Source: Beijerinckiaceae bacterium
GTDB taxonomy: Bacteria; Pseudomonadota; Alphaproteobacteria; Rhizobiales; Beijerinckiaceae
Direction of reading: 5' to 3'
Length of the DNA stretch: 38,458 nucleotides
Assembly: GCA_947370975.1 (NCBI GenBank)
Contig: CANBNG010000029.1
Location: forward strand, 1 to 38,458
Each line of letters starts with the position of its first letter. Position 1 is the first letter of the stretch. This document shows positions 24,799 to 33,118 of this stretch, piece by piece. The notes under the pieces were generated by a model. The model made no database searches, was not told where the DNA came from, and worked only from the letters and a program-made list of their open reading frames with translations. Position numbers and translations under genes: made by a program.

Positions 24799-26034
24799 CT
24801 ATCCCACCAGCACGATGCGCACATCGTTCACATTGGTCAGCGTCGGCCCGGTCACGACGAGATCGTTCAGCGCGGCAAAAACATCATAGGAAAGATGGGC
24901 ATCCAGCATGGCGCGCGGATCGAGCCCTGCGGCCCGCGCGCGCGCCAGCGTATCGGGCCCGATCACCGCGCCGGCATTGGTTTGCGTCCCGTCGATCCCG
25001 TCAGTATCGCCTGCAAGCGCGACACTATCGGGCAAGCCCTCCAGCGCCACGGCCAGCGCCAACAGGAATTCGCTGTTGCGCCCGCCCCGCCCGCCATGCG
25101 CGCCAGTGACCCGCGTCTCGCCGCCCGAAATGATCGCGCAGGGCAGCGCTACGGGGCCCTGCCCGCGTGCGATGTGCCGCGCCAGCCCCGCATGGACCAG
25201 CCCCACTTCGCGCGCCTCGCCCTCGATCTGATCGCCCAGCACAAGGGGATGGAAGCCCGCCTTGCGCGCCACAGCGGCTGCAGCTTCAAGCGAAGCATTG
25301 CCGCTGCCGATGAGGATATTCTGCACATGCGCAAACAGGGGGTCGCCGGGCTTGGGCGTTTCGACCAGAGGCGGCGCGGCAATGTTCAGGCGCGCAAGAA
25401 TGGCGGCCGCCTCCGCGATCGTCGTCGGATCGGGCACGGTCGGCCCCGATGCAATAACGCTGAGATCGTCACCCGGCACATCGGAAATAATGAGGCTCAC
25501 GACTTTGGCAGGCGCGCAGGCGGCGGCCAATTGTCCACCCTTGATGGCCGAGAGATGGCGGCGCACGCAATTCATCTCGCCAATGCCAGCACCGCTTGCA
25601 AGAAGCGCCTGATTGACAGCCTGTTTTTGCGCAAAGCTGACGCCCTGCGCAGGCAAGGTGAGCAGCGCGGAACCTCCACCGGAAATCAGGCAGATCACTA
25701 GGTCCTCTCGCCCCGCGCCTTGCACCAGCGCGAGAATGGCCTGCGCCGCGGCAAGCCCCGCGGCATCGGGCACAGGGTGGGCCGCTTCCACCACGGCAAT
25801 GCGCTGACACGGCACGCCATGGCCGTAACGAGTGACGACGAGACCCTCGAGCGGGCCCGGCCAATGAGCCTCCAATGCGCGCGCCATGCTGGCGGCGGCC
25901 TTGCCCGCGCCGACCACAATGGTGCGGCCCTTGGGCGGATCGGGCAGATAGGGCGGCACGCAGAGCGCGGGATCGGCAGCGGCAATGGCCGCTGCAAACA
26001 TGTCGCGCAGAAGGGCGTGCCGCGCGGGGCTCAC
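24799..26034 (-). CDS. Glycerate 2-kinase (GckA/MOFRL family)
   Basis: This 411-aa enzyme of the GckA-type phosphorylates D-glycerate to 2-phosphoglycerate. Seen in the sequence are the N-terminal phosphate-binding region IVVGAGKAAASMARALE, the segment LISGGGSALLTLP, and the MOFRL-domain signature GGRGGRNSEFLLALAVAL followed by GDTDGIDGTQTNAGAVI. The GTG start at 26034 shares bases with the stop codon of the lyase gene (GTGA), a tight translational coupling; a long upstream frame is a reading of the lyase strand in another frame. It closes the leftward operon. Glycerate arises from glyoxylate and serine routes, so this kinase may feed carbon from the operon's substrate into glycolysis. Confidence 0.93.
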   Translation of the reverse strand: MSPARHALLRDMFAAAIAAADPALCVPPYLPDPPKGRTIVVGAGKAAASMARALEAHWPGPLEGLVVTRYGHGVPCQRIAVVEAAHPVPDAAGLAAAQAILALVQGAGREDLVICLISGGGSALLTLPAQGVSFAQKQAVNQALLASGAGIGEMNCVRRHLSAIKGGQLAAACAPAKVVSLIISDVPGDDLSVIASGPTVPDPTTIAEAAAILARLNIAAPPLVETPKPGDPLFAHVQNILIGSGNASLEAAAAVARKAGFHPLVLGDQIEGEAREVGLVHAGLARHIARGQGPVALPCAIISGGETRVTGAHGGRGGRNSEFLLALAVALEGLPDSVALAGDTDGIDGTQTNAGAVIGPDTLARARAAGLDPRAMLDAHLSYDVFAALNDLVVTGPTLTNVNDVRIVLVG

Positions 26035-27662
26035 TCGAGCCGTCCAACAGCCGATTCCACCGCCTCGATGATCGCGCCCGAGGACACAAGATCGAGCGCC
26101 TGACCCATCTCGGTCGCATACCAGCGGTCGCCATCGAGTGCGGGCGCAATCACCTCGCGCACAGCATCGAGGGCGGCTTGCGTGCCCTTGCCGAGCGGCT
26201 GATCGGCGCCGATTTCTGCGACCATGGTCAGAGCCTGGCAGGCCATCAGGATTTCGCCCGCGACAATCATTTCGACATTGCCGACGATGGTGCGCGCCTT
26301 GCGGCCGCACCAGGTGGAATTCGAGACATGGTCTTCCGCATTCGATTTGCCGGGAATGGAATCGACCGAGCCCGGCATGGACAGCGTGCGATTTTCCATC
26401 ACCAGCGCAGACATCGAACATTGCACCGTCGCAAAGCCGGTGTTGAGCCCCTGCTTGCCGGCAAGCAGATTGCGCGGCAGGCCATAGCTCATGGTCGGAT
26501 CGACGAGGCGCGCGAGACGGCGCTCGGAAATCGACCCCAGATCGGTCATCGACATGGCGAGGAGATCCATCACCTGCGCGACATATTGGCCATGGAAATG
26601 GCCGCCCGAAATAATCTCGTAACCGCCCGCGCCATTGTCGAACACAAGCGGATTGTCGGTGGCCGAATTCAACTCCGTGCCGATGACCTGCTCGACATAG
26701 GCCAGACCGTCGCGCACGGGGCCATGCACCTGGGGCGCGCAGCGCAGCGAATAGACATCCTGCACGCGGGGCGGCGGCGCGACGCCGGCCGCGCGCGATT
26801 CCTCGGGGAAGACGAGCAGGCGCGCGGCCTCCGAACAGCGCTTTGAATCGCCCGCCATCTTCATCAGATTGCGCGCCGTGATCGCCTGGCCCGGATGCGG
26901 GCGCGCGGCCTGAAGACGCGGCTGGAAGGCGGCAAGCTCGCCGCGCAGACATTCAAGCGACAAGGCAAAGGCAATATCGGCGGTTTTCAGAATGCGCTTG
27001 GAATCTTCCAAGGCGAGCGTTGCCAGTGCGAGCGAGATAGTGGAGCCATTGATGAGGCAGGAGGCATCCTTGGCGTGTAGCTCGAAGGTCTCGCTGAGGC
27101 CTGCGCGCTTGAGCGCATCGCGCGCCTTCATGCGCTTGCCCTTGTAGATCATCTCGGCTTCCTCGAAGCCGCAGACCGCGCCCGACATGTGCGCGAGCGG
27201 AGCAAGATCGCCGGAGGCGCCGACCGAACCCTTTTGCGGAATAACCGGCGTCAGCCCCGCATTGAGACAATCCAGCAAACGTTCGACAAGCCCGATGCTC
27301 GGACCTGAATAATTGGATGCAAAAGCATTGGCGCGCAGCAACATTGTCGCCCGCGCGACATCCTCGTCAAACATCTCGCCCACGCCTGTGGCATGGGCAT
27401 AGACGGATTTACGCTGATATTCGGCCATGTCGCGCATCAGCACGCGACGGTCCTTGAACAGACCGACGCCGGTGTTGAACGAATACATGAGCGGAGCATC
27501 GTCATGCATGAAATTGGAATTGAGCCAATCGCGCGTTTCCACGATGCGCGCACGCGCGCCTGCATCGAGTTTCACCTTCTCGAAAGTGCCGGCGGCCCGT
27601 CGACGCGCCACGCGCATGACCTTTTGCGCGGTGAGCTTGCGCCCATCAATCGTGACCGTCAT
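26031..27662 (-). CDS. MIO-dependent aromatic amino acid / histidine ammonia-lyase, divergent
   Basis: This 543-aa enzyme has the MIO-forming triad Ala149-Ser150-Gly151 in GSVGASGDLAPLAHM, the catalytic Tyr60 in YSFNTGVG, and the HAL-type His90 (SVYAHATGVGE). VYSLRCAPQVHG and the acidic AEDHVS near the C-terminal part are also kept. The lyase removes ammonia from an alpha-amino acid to give an unsaturated acid; the fold is a cytoplasmic homotetramer. It departs from classic HutH in several motifs: YSFNTGVG for YGxNTGFG, DASCLINGS where EGLALxNGT is usual, and GKSNAEDH for TSANQEDH. It is about 30 residues longer than HutH and no hutU, hutI or hutG is nearby. Substrate is therefore uncertain. 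It overlaps the upstream amidohydrolase gene by 4 bp (ATGA). Confidence 0.9.
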   Translation of the reverse strand: MTVTIDGRKLTAQKVMRVARRRAAGTFEKVKLDAGARARIVETRDWLNSNFMHDDAPLMYSFNTGVGLFKDRRVLMRDMAEYQRKSVYAHATGVGEMFDEDVARATMLLRANAFASNYSGPSIGLVERLLDCLNAGLTPVIPQKGSVGASGDLAPLAHMSGAVCGFEEAEMIYKGKRMKARDALKRAGLSETFELHAKDASCLINGSTISLALATLALEDSKRILKTADIAFALSLECLRGELAAFQPRLQAARPHPGQAITARNLMKMAGDSKRCSEAARLLVFPEESRAAGVAPPPRVQDVYSLRCAPQVHGPVRDGLAYVEQVIGTELNSATDNPLVFDNGAGGYEIISGGHFHGQYVAQVMDLLAMSMTDLGSISERRLARLVDPTMSYGLPRNLLAGKQGLNTGFATVQCSMSALVMENRTLSMPGSVDSIPGKSNAEDHVSNSTWCGRKARTIVGNVEMIVAGEILMACQALTMVAEIGADQPLGKGTQAALDAVREVIAPALDGDRWYATEMGQALDLVSSGAIIEAVESAVGRLE

Positions 27663-28900
27663 GAATCTGCTCCGAAGTTTTCGATGAAGTGGGTAAGGAC
27701 GCGCGCAGCCAATTCAATGTCCTGCGGGCTCGCATATTCTTCTGCATTATGGCTGACGCCGCCCATGCAGCGCACGAACAGCATGGCGACAGGCCAGCGC
27801 CCGCGAAAGGCCAGCGCATCATGGCCAGCACCCGACGGCAGATAGGTCGTTGGCAAGCCGAAATGGGCGACAGACTCGGCAAGTCCGGCCTGCATCTTGT
27901 CGTCGCATGGCGTGGCGGGGGCGTCATAGGTCACGCGCAGGGAGGTCTCGACGCCGCGATTCTTCGCGATAGCCTTGATCGTGCTTTCGAGATCGGCCCG
28001 CGCGGCGCTGCGCTCGGAATCGAGCGGGCTGCGCAGATCGAGCGAAAAGCGCACTTCGCCGGGCACCACATTCACCGCGCCGCGCGGCACCGACAAAGTG
28101 CCAACCGTGGCGACAAGATCCGTCTCGCCCCGGGCGCGCGCCTCGATGGCCAAAATCATCTCGGCTGCCGCCACCAGCGGATCGTGGCGCATATGCATGG
28201 GCAGCGTGCCCGCGTGCCCGGCTATGCCGCGCACGGTAATTTCGGCGCGCGTCGCACCATTGATGGCGGTCACGACGCCCAGCGGAAGATCGCGATCCTC
28301 CAGCACCGGCCCCTGTTCGATATGGGCTTCGACATACCCCAGAATGCGCGCAGGATCGCGCGCCTCAAGCGCCACATCGCCAGCAGGCGCGCCAAAATCG
28401 GCCAGCGCCTGCGCGCGCGTCACGCCCTCGGCATCGACATCGGCCAGCGCGAGCGGATTGAACGCGCCAGCCACCGCACGCGAGCCGGTGAGCGTCGTCT
28501 TGAAACGCAGGCCCTCCTCATCGCCAAAGGCAATGACCTCGATGGCATGGGGCAGCCGCACGCCGCGCCGCGCCAGATCGGCCACCGCCGCAATCCCAAG
28601 CACGACGCCGAGATTGCCATCGAAACGACCCGCATTCTGCACGGTGTCGATATGTGAACCCACAAGCAGCGTCGGCGCATCGGCGCTTGTGCCCGCATAG
28701 ACACCCACGACATTGCCGATGCGGTCGATCCGCACGCTCATGCCAGCTTCGCGCATCCAGCCGCCAACCATTTTCGCGGCTTCGCGATGGGCGGGCGTCA
28801 GGGTGAGGCGCGTCAGCGCGGCGGGGTCTGAACTTGCCTGAGCCAGTTCATCGAGCCGGCCCATGAGAGCCGAGCCATCGAGAGGGAGAGTGGCGCTCAC
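27659..28900 (-). CDS. M20-type amidohydrolase, allantoate / N-carbamoyl-L-amino acid hydrolase (AllC/HyuC-like)
   Basis: This 413-aa protein has the usual length of the family. Metal-binding landmarks are GSHIDTV (His83), FDGNLG (Asp94), FGDEEGLRF (Glu128-Glu129) and the C-terminal His in GGVSHNAEEYAS; the dimer-domain motif is IAGHAGTLPM. These zinc- or manganese-dependent enzymes release ammonia and CO2 from carbamoyl (ureido) groups. Examples are allantoate, ureidoglycine, N-carbamoyl amino acids and beta-ureidopropionate. GTG 28900 is preceded by AAGGTG and starts the family-conserved region; a long frame up to 29056 overlaps the neighbouring gene. It starts 4 bp after the PuuE-like gene and runs into the lyase gene. 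Confidence 0.93.
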   Translation of the reverse strand: MSATLPLDGSALMGRLDELAQASSDPAALTRLTLTPAHREAAKMVGGWMREAGMSVRIDRIGNVVGVYAGTSADAPTLLVGSHIDTVQNAGRFDGNLGVVLGIAAVADLARRGVRLPHAIEVIAFGDEEGLRFKTTLTGSRAVAGAFNPLALADVDAEGVTRAQALADFGAPAGDVALEARDPARILGYVEAHIEQGPVLEDRDLPLGVVTAINGATRAEITVRGIAGHAGTLPMHMRHDPLVAAAEMILAIEARARGETDLVATVGTLSVPRGAVNVVPGEVRFSLDLRSPLDSERSAARADLESTIKAIAKNRGVETSLRVTYDAPATPCDDKMQAGLAESVAHFGLPTTYLPSGAGHDALAFRGRWPVAMLFVRCMGGVSHNAEEYASPQDIELAARVLTHFIENFGADS

Positions 28901-28904
28901 TGTG

Positions 28905-29819
28905 TCACACCTTTGCGGGATGATGCGCGTGCCAATGGCGCGCGACATCGAGCCTTGTTGCGAGCCAGGCCTCGTCATGGCCTTGCACATAATCGAGGAA
29001 GCGGGCGAGAGCCGCAGCGCGCCCCGGTCGACCGACGAGCCGGCAGTGCAGGCCAACCGACATCATCTTGGGGAAACCCGCGCGCCCTTCGGCCAGCAGC
29101 ACGTCGAAGGAATCCTTCAGATATGCAAAGAACTGGTCGCCCGCATTAAAACCCTGCGGGGTCGCAAAGCGCATGTCATTGGCGTCCAGCGTGTAGGGAA
29201 TGATGAGATGGGGGCCCTTCGGCCCGCGCACCCAATAGGGCAGATCATCAGCATAGGAATCGGAGGAATAGAGAAAGCCGCCCTCCTCCATCACCAGCTC
29301 GGCCGATTGCATGGAAGCCCGCCCGGTGTACCAGCCAAGCGGACGCTCGCCGGTGACAGCGGTATGGATGCGTATCGCCTCGTTCAAATGGGCGCGCTCA
29401 TCCTGCCTGTCGTAATCCTTGTATTCGATCCATTTCAGCCCGTGGCTGGCGATTTCCCAGCCGGCCTCCTTCATGGCGGCAACCTGTTCGGGCGCGCGCT
29501 CGAGCGCGGTCGCAACGCCATAGACGGTGGCTGGAATATCGCGCTGCGTGAACAGCCGCCAGAGGCGCCAGAACCCGGCGCGCGCGCCATATTCGTAGAT
29601 CGATTCCATGTTCCAGTGGCGCTGTCCGGGCCAGGCCGCCGCGCCCACGATCTCGGACAGAAAGGCCTCCGAGGCAGCGTCCCCATGCAGGATATTGTTC
29701 TCGCCGCCCTCTTCATAATTGACGACGAATTGCACGCAGACCTTCTTGCCGCCCGGCCAGCGCGGATCGGGCGGGTTGCGGCCATAGCCGATCATGTCGC
29801 GGGGGTAGGATTGTGTCAT
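28905..29819 (-). CDS. PuuE-like polysaccharide-deacetylase-fold cyclic amide hydrolase (allantoinase-type)
   Basis: This 304-aa protein starts with the PuuE signature RDMIGYGRNPPDPRWPGG and contains VVNYEEGGE (33-40), NMESIYEYGARAGFWR and EIASHGLKW (122-130). PuuE allantoinase of Pseudomonas fluorescens is the characterised member and opens the hydantoin ring of allantoin. Its fold is that of polysaccharide deacetylases, but some metal ligands are missing. Family members can act on other ring amides, so allantoin is not proven here. ATG 29819 gives the conserved start MTQSYPRDMIG; ATG 29840 is an alternative. It heads the leftward operon, 174 bp from the divergent LysR gene. Confidence 0.9.
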   Translation of the reverse strand: MTQSYPRDMIGYGRNPPDPRWPGGKKVCVQFVVNYEEGGENNILHGDAASEAFLSEIVGAAAWPGQRHWNMESIYEYGARAGFWRLWRLFTQRDIPATVYGVATALERAPEQVAAMKEAGWEIASHGLKWIEYKDYDRQDERAHLNEAIRIHTAVTGERPLGWYTGRASMQSAELVMEEGGFLYSSDSYADDLPYWVRGPKGPHLIIPYTLDANDMRFATPQGFNAGDQFFAYLKDSFDVLLAEGRAGFPKMMSVGLHCRLVGRPGRAAALARFLDYVQGHDEAWLATRLDVARHWHAHHPAKV

Positions 29820-29993
29820 GTTCGCGCTCGCCACCATCTTCGCCGCCCCTGCCGGGAGCGCAGGCTCCCAGGCAATGACAAGCGGAGGTGAAACTACCCC
29901 GCAGGCATGGCCCCTCCAAGCGCAAACTCGCGCCGACACGCTGATTGAGGCAGCAGGCTTGAAGGCAATTCCGCCACAGGGCACACTCGCCCG
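29820..29993. promoter_or_regulatory. Divergent promoter region between puuE-like and lysR genes, with dyad
   Basis: These 174 bp hold promoters for the leftward operon and lysR. A clean dyad GGGAGC-GCAG-GCTCCC lies at 29854-29869, about 35 bp upstream of the puuE-like start. It is a candidate operator or a leader hairpin. LysR proteins typically bind such divergent regions at T-N11-A boxes; the dyad here does not itself match that consensus. Confidence 0.5.
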
Positions 29994-30887
29994 ATGCTCA
30001 ATCTCGATACTCTCGACCTCAAGCGCCTGCGCGCCTTCCAGCTTGTCGCGCGCAATGGCAGCCTGCGGGTCGCCGCCAACCGGCTCAAACAATCTATTCC
30101 CGCCATTTCGGGAAAGATCCGCAAACTTGAAACCGAGCTCGGCTTCGACCTGTTCGAGCGGCTGCCCAACCGGCTGGTCCTGACACTAGCGGGGGAGCGC
30201 TTCCTGCGCGAGGTCGAGGGCATTTTCGAGCGCGCCGAACAGGCGCTTGGCACATTGAACGTTCGCGCACCCGAGCAAAGGCTTTCGATTTCTGTCGGCA
30301 GCGACCACGCTTGGTATTTTGCCCCCAAGATCCGCGACTTTCTCGCCCGCTTCCCCGAGGTGGCGCTAGGGTTCCGCGTCTATAAATCAGCCGAGGCGCT
30401 GGAGGCGCTCGAACGCGGACAGGTGGAAATCTCGTTTGGCATTTTCCCCGACCTGCCACGCACGCTGGAGCGCCGCACCATGGTCTCCAGCACCCTGTCG
30501 CTTGCCTATAATCCGCAGGAGTTCGGGCGCCCGCGCAAAGCGCCTTCGCTGGCAGAGCTTGCCCGCCACCGCCTGATCGTGCCGCCCCAATCCACCGTCA
30601 CGCGCGGGCTGATCGAACGCAACCTGCGCCCGCAGCTCGATCGCGCCGCCTCCCTGATCGAAGTGCCGACCTGCGAGACGGCGGCGACCTTTGTCGAAAT
30701 GGGTGTGGGACCGGCCATCGTCCATTCGCTCTGCGTCGAGCGCATGCTCTCGCGCCATGTGCAGGCGGTGGACCTTGGCCCGAAGGCCGGCACGGTCCAT
30801 TTCTCGGCCATCTACCGCAAGGGCGCGCTGAAGGCGCCGCTCGTCCGGGCGCTGCTCGACCAGGTGTCCGAGAGCGAGCCAGGTTAA
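29994..30887 (+). CDS. LysR-family transcriptional regulator
   Basis: This 297-aa protein has the N-terminal LysR helix-turn-helix (about residues 7-66: LKRLRAFQLVARNGSLRVAA, then IRKLETELGFDLFERLPNRL and LTLAGERFLREV). A periplasmic-binding-like effector domain with RLSISVGSDHAWYFAPKIRD and VEMGVGPAIVHSLC follows. It is divergent from the puuE-allC-lyase-glycerate kinase operon and points toward hyuA, so it is well placed to control both arms. The ligand is probably the cluster's substrate or an intermediate, by usual LysR practice. ATG 29994 begins MLNLDTLDLKRLRAFQ, the typical LysR start. Confidence 0.93.
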   Translation: MLNLDTLDLKRLRAFQLVARNGSLRVAANRLKQSIPAISGKIRKLETELGFDLFERLPNRLVLTLAGERFLREVEGIFERAEQALGTLNVRAPEQRLSISVGSDHAWYFAPKIRDFLARFPEVALGFRVYKSAEALEALERGQVEISFGIFPDLPRTLERRTMVSSTLSLAYNPQEFGRPRKAPSLAELARHRLIVPPQSTVTRGLIERNLRPQLDRAASLIEVPTCETAATFVEMGVGPAIVHSLCVERMLSRHVQAVDLGPKAGTVHFSAIYRKGALKAPLVRALLDQVSESEPG

Positions 30888-31057
30888 GTACAGGTTTACC
30901 TGCCCTACACGAACACCGAAGTTTACGGACCCCTCGCCGGGCGCTAGTCTCACGTCCAAAGTCTAAAGAGGAAACGCCCCGGGACGGCACGCCAAGCGGC
31001 TTCACACAAGCCGTGCGCCGCCCTTGCGGGCTTTCCGACAACAGATCGGGGAGCGGA
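30888..31057 (+). promoter_or_regulatory. hyuA upstream region with repeated TTTAC motif and leader hairpin
   Basis: In these 170 bp TTTAC occurs at 30895-30899, inside the dyad CAGGT-TT-ACCTG (30891-30902), and again at 30922-30926, 27 bp later. This is suggestive of a regulator site near the hyuA promoter. A hairpin CGGCTT-cacac-AAGCCG lies at 30997-31013, about 45 bp before the hyuA start. The ribosome binding site GGGGAG stands 5 bp before ATG 31058. No promoter consensus is obvious. Confidence 0.4.
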
Positions 31058-33118
31058 ATGGGCCAATATCGCGTGACGGTGGATACCGGAGGAACATTCT
31101 CCGATTTCGTCTATGTGAACGAGGCGACCGATGAGGTCACCATCGCCAAAATCCCCTCGACGCCGGACGATCCCTCCCGCGCGATTCTCGCCGGTGTGCA
31201 GGTGCTGCTCGACAAGGGCGTGCAGCCGCACGACATCACCTATTTCTGCCACGGCACGACGGTTGGCACCAATGCGCTGCTCGAGGGCAAGGGCGTGCGC
31301 ACGGCGCTGCTCGTCACCAAGGGCTTTCGCGGCATTTACGAAGTACAGGAGCAATCGCGCCCGCATGGGCCGGTGATCTTCGATATCATGTACGACCGCC
31401 CGAGCCTGCTCGTGCCTGCAAGCCTCACCGCAGAAGTGCCCGAGCGAGTCGCCTTCAATGGCGATGTGCTGGAGCCGCTCGATGAAGAGGCGTTTCGCGC
31501 AGCGCTCCGCCCGCTGGTGCGCGCGGAAGTCAAATCCATCGCGGTCTGCCTGCTGTTTTCCTTCCTGCACCCCGCGCATGAACAGCGCGTGCGCGAGATC
31601 ATCGCGGAAGAAATGCCGGGCGTCGAAATCTCGCTCTCCTCCGACATCGTGCCCCAGATCCGCGAATATTACCGCCTCTCGACGACGGTGATTAACGCCT
31701 ATCTCCAGCCGATACTGGCCCATTACATCGCCAATCTCGAAAAGCGCCTGTCGGGCGCTGGTGTCGAGACGAAGCAGAAATATATCATGCAGTCGAACGG
31801 CGGCATGTCGACCTTTGCAGCCACCGCGAAAAAGGCCGTCGCCACCGTGTTGTCTGGCCCCGCGGGCGGCATCACCGCATCCGTGCAGGCCTGCCGCACC
31901 ACGGGCGAACAGAACCTCATCACCTTCGACATGGGCGGCACGTCCTGCGATGTCGCGCTCATCAAGGATGGCGAGCCCTCCGTCTCCCATCGCGGCAAGA
32001 TCGACGGACGCGACATTGCGCTGCCGATGATCGACATCAACACGGTGAGCGCGGGCGGCGGCACGCTGGCGCGCGTGGATAAATTCGGCACGCTCGAAGT
32101 TGGCCCCGAAAGCGCGGGCGCGGTGCCTGGCCCCGCCTGTTACGGACGCGGCGGCACGCAGCCCACCATTACCGATTGCAATCTTGTGCTCGGCTATCTC
32201 GGCGAGGACAATTTTCTGGGCGGCAAGATGCGCCTCGACAAAGCCGCTGCGCAGGCGGCGGTCGCCAGCGTCGCCAAGCCGCTCGACATGGATATGCTCG
32301 ATGCCGCTGAAGGCATTGTGCGCATCATCAATGTGAAAATGCAGGAAGCGGTGAAAGCCATTTCCACCATGCGCGGGCATGACCTGCGCGACTTCATGCT
32401 GCTGGCCTTTGGCGGCGCAGGGCCGCTCCATGCGGGGCGCATCGCCGCCGATCTGGGCATGGCGGGCGTGATCGTGCCGCTGTTCCCCGGCGTCTATTCC
32501 GCCATGGGCCTCGTCATGTCGGATGTGAAGCATGATTATGTGCGCTCGCGCATGAGCAAGCTCGCCGCCATCACCGAGAGCGCCATCGAAGCGCAATTTG
32601 AAGATCTCGTTGAAAACGCCCGCGCCGAATTGCAGGGCGAGGGCTTTGCCCAAAGCGCCATCGAAATCGAGCGCTCGCTCGACATGCGCTATGCCGGCCA
32701 GGGCTATGAAATTTCCATGCCGCTGCCAGCAGTCTTTGGCGAGGGCGCGCTCGCGCATCTGCGTTCAGCCTTCGATGAAGCCCACCGGCAGATGTTTGGC
32801 CATACCGCGCCCAACGAGCCGGTTGAAATCGTCTCCTACCGCCTGCGCGGCATCGGCCGCGTGGCGCCTGTCAAACTGCCGAGCTTCGAGCCAAACGGCC
32901 TCAAGACGCAGGATGCCATTCGCGAACAGCGCGCCATGCGCTTCGATGGCAAGACCATCACCTGCCCCGTCTATCAACGCGAAAAGCTCGACATTGGCGC
33001 GACCTTCACCGGCCCTGCTGTCGTCGACCAGCTCGATTGTACGACCGTCGTCTTCCCCGGACAAACCGCCCGCGTGGACGCTCACAAGAACATCATCATC
33101 ACCATGGGAGCCCCATGA
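31058..33118 (+). CDS. HyuA-type hydantoinase/oxoprolinase alpha subunit
   Basis: This 686-aa protein belongs to the hydantoinase A / N-methylhydantoinase / 5-oxoprolinase family. It begins with the ASKHA-type ATP-binding loop YRVTVDTGGTFSDFVYV (residues 4-20). It also has the second phosphate-binding site ITFDMGGTSCDVALIKDG and the core motifs HGTTVGTNALLEGKG and LAFGGAGPLHAGRIAADLGM. Such proteins activate a ring amide with ATP and work with a HyuB partner. ATG 31058 has a GGGGAG ribosome binding site; the longer frame from 31013 lacks one. The stop codon overlaps the hyuB start (ATGA). It is the first gene of the rightward operon. Confidence 0.94.
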   Translation: MGQYRVTVDTGGTFSDFVYVNEATDEVTIAKIPSTPDDPSRAILAGVQVLLDKGVQPHDITYFCHGTTVGTNALLEGKGVRTALLVTKGFRGIYEVQEQSRPHGPVIFDIMYDRPSLLVPASLTAEVPERVAFNGDVLEPLDEEAFRAALRPLVRAEVKSIAVCLLFSFLHPAHEQRVREIIAEEMPGVEISLSSDIVPQIREYYRLSTTVINAYLQPILAHYIANLEKRLSGAGVETKQKYIMQSNGGMSTFAATAKKAVATVLSGPAGGITASVQACRTTGEQNLITFDMGGTSCDVALIKDGEPSVSHRGKIDGRDIALPMIDINTVSAGGGTLARVDKFGTLEVGPESAGAVPGPACYGRGGTQPTITDCNLVLGYLGEDNFLGGKMRLDKAAAQAAVASVAKPLDMDMLDAAEGIVRIINVKMQEAVKAISTMRGHDLRDFMLLAFGGAGPLHAGRIAADLGMAGVIVPLFPGVYSAMGLVMSDVKHDYVRSRMSKLAAITESAIEAQFEDLVENARAELQGEGFAQSAIEIERSLDMRYAGQGYEISMPLPAVFGEGALAHLRSAFDEAHRQMFGHTAPNEPVEIVSYRLRGIGRVAPVKLPSFEPNGLKTQDAIREQRAMRFDGKTITCPVYQREKLDIGATFTGPAVVDQLDCTTVVFPGQTARVDAHKNIIITMGAP

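Noticed and set aside
26035..26952. N-terminal extension of the glycerate kinase frame up to 26952
   Set aside because: It overlaps the strongly conserved lyase gene on the same strand in another frame; the GTG at 26034 explains the start.
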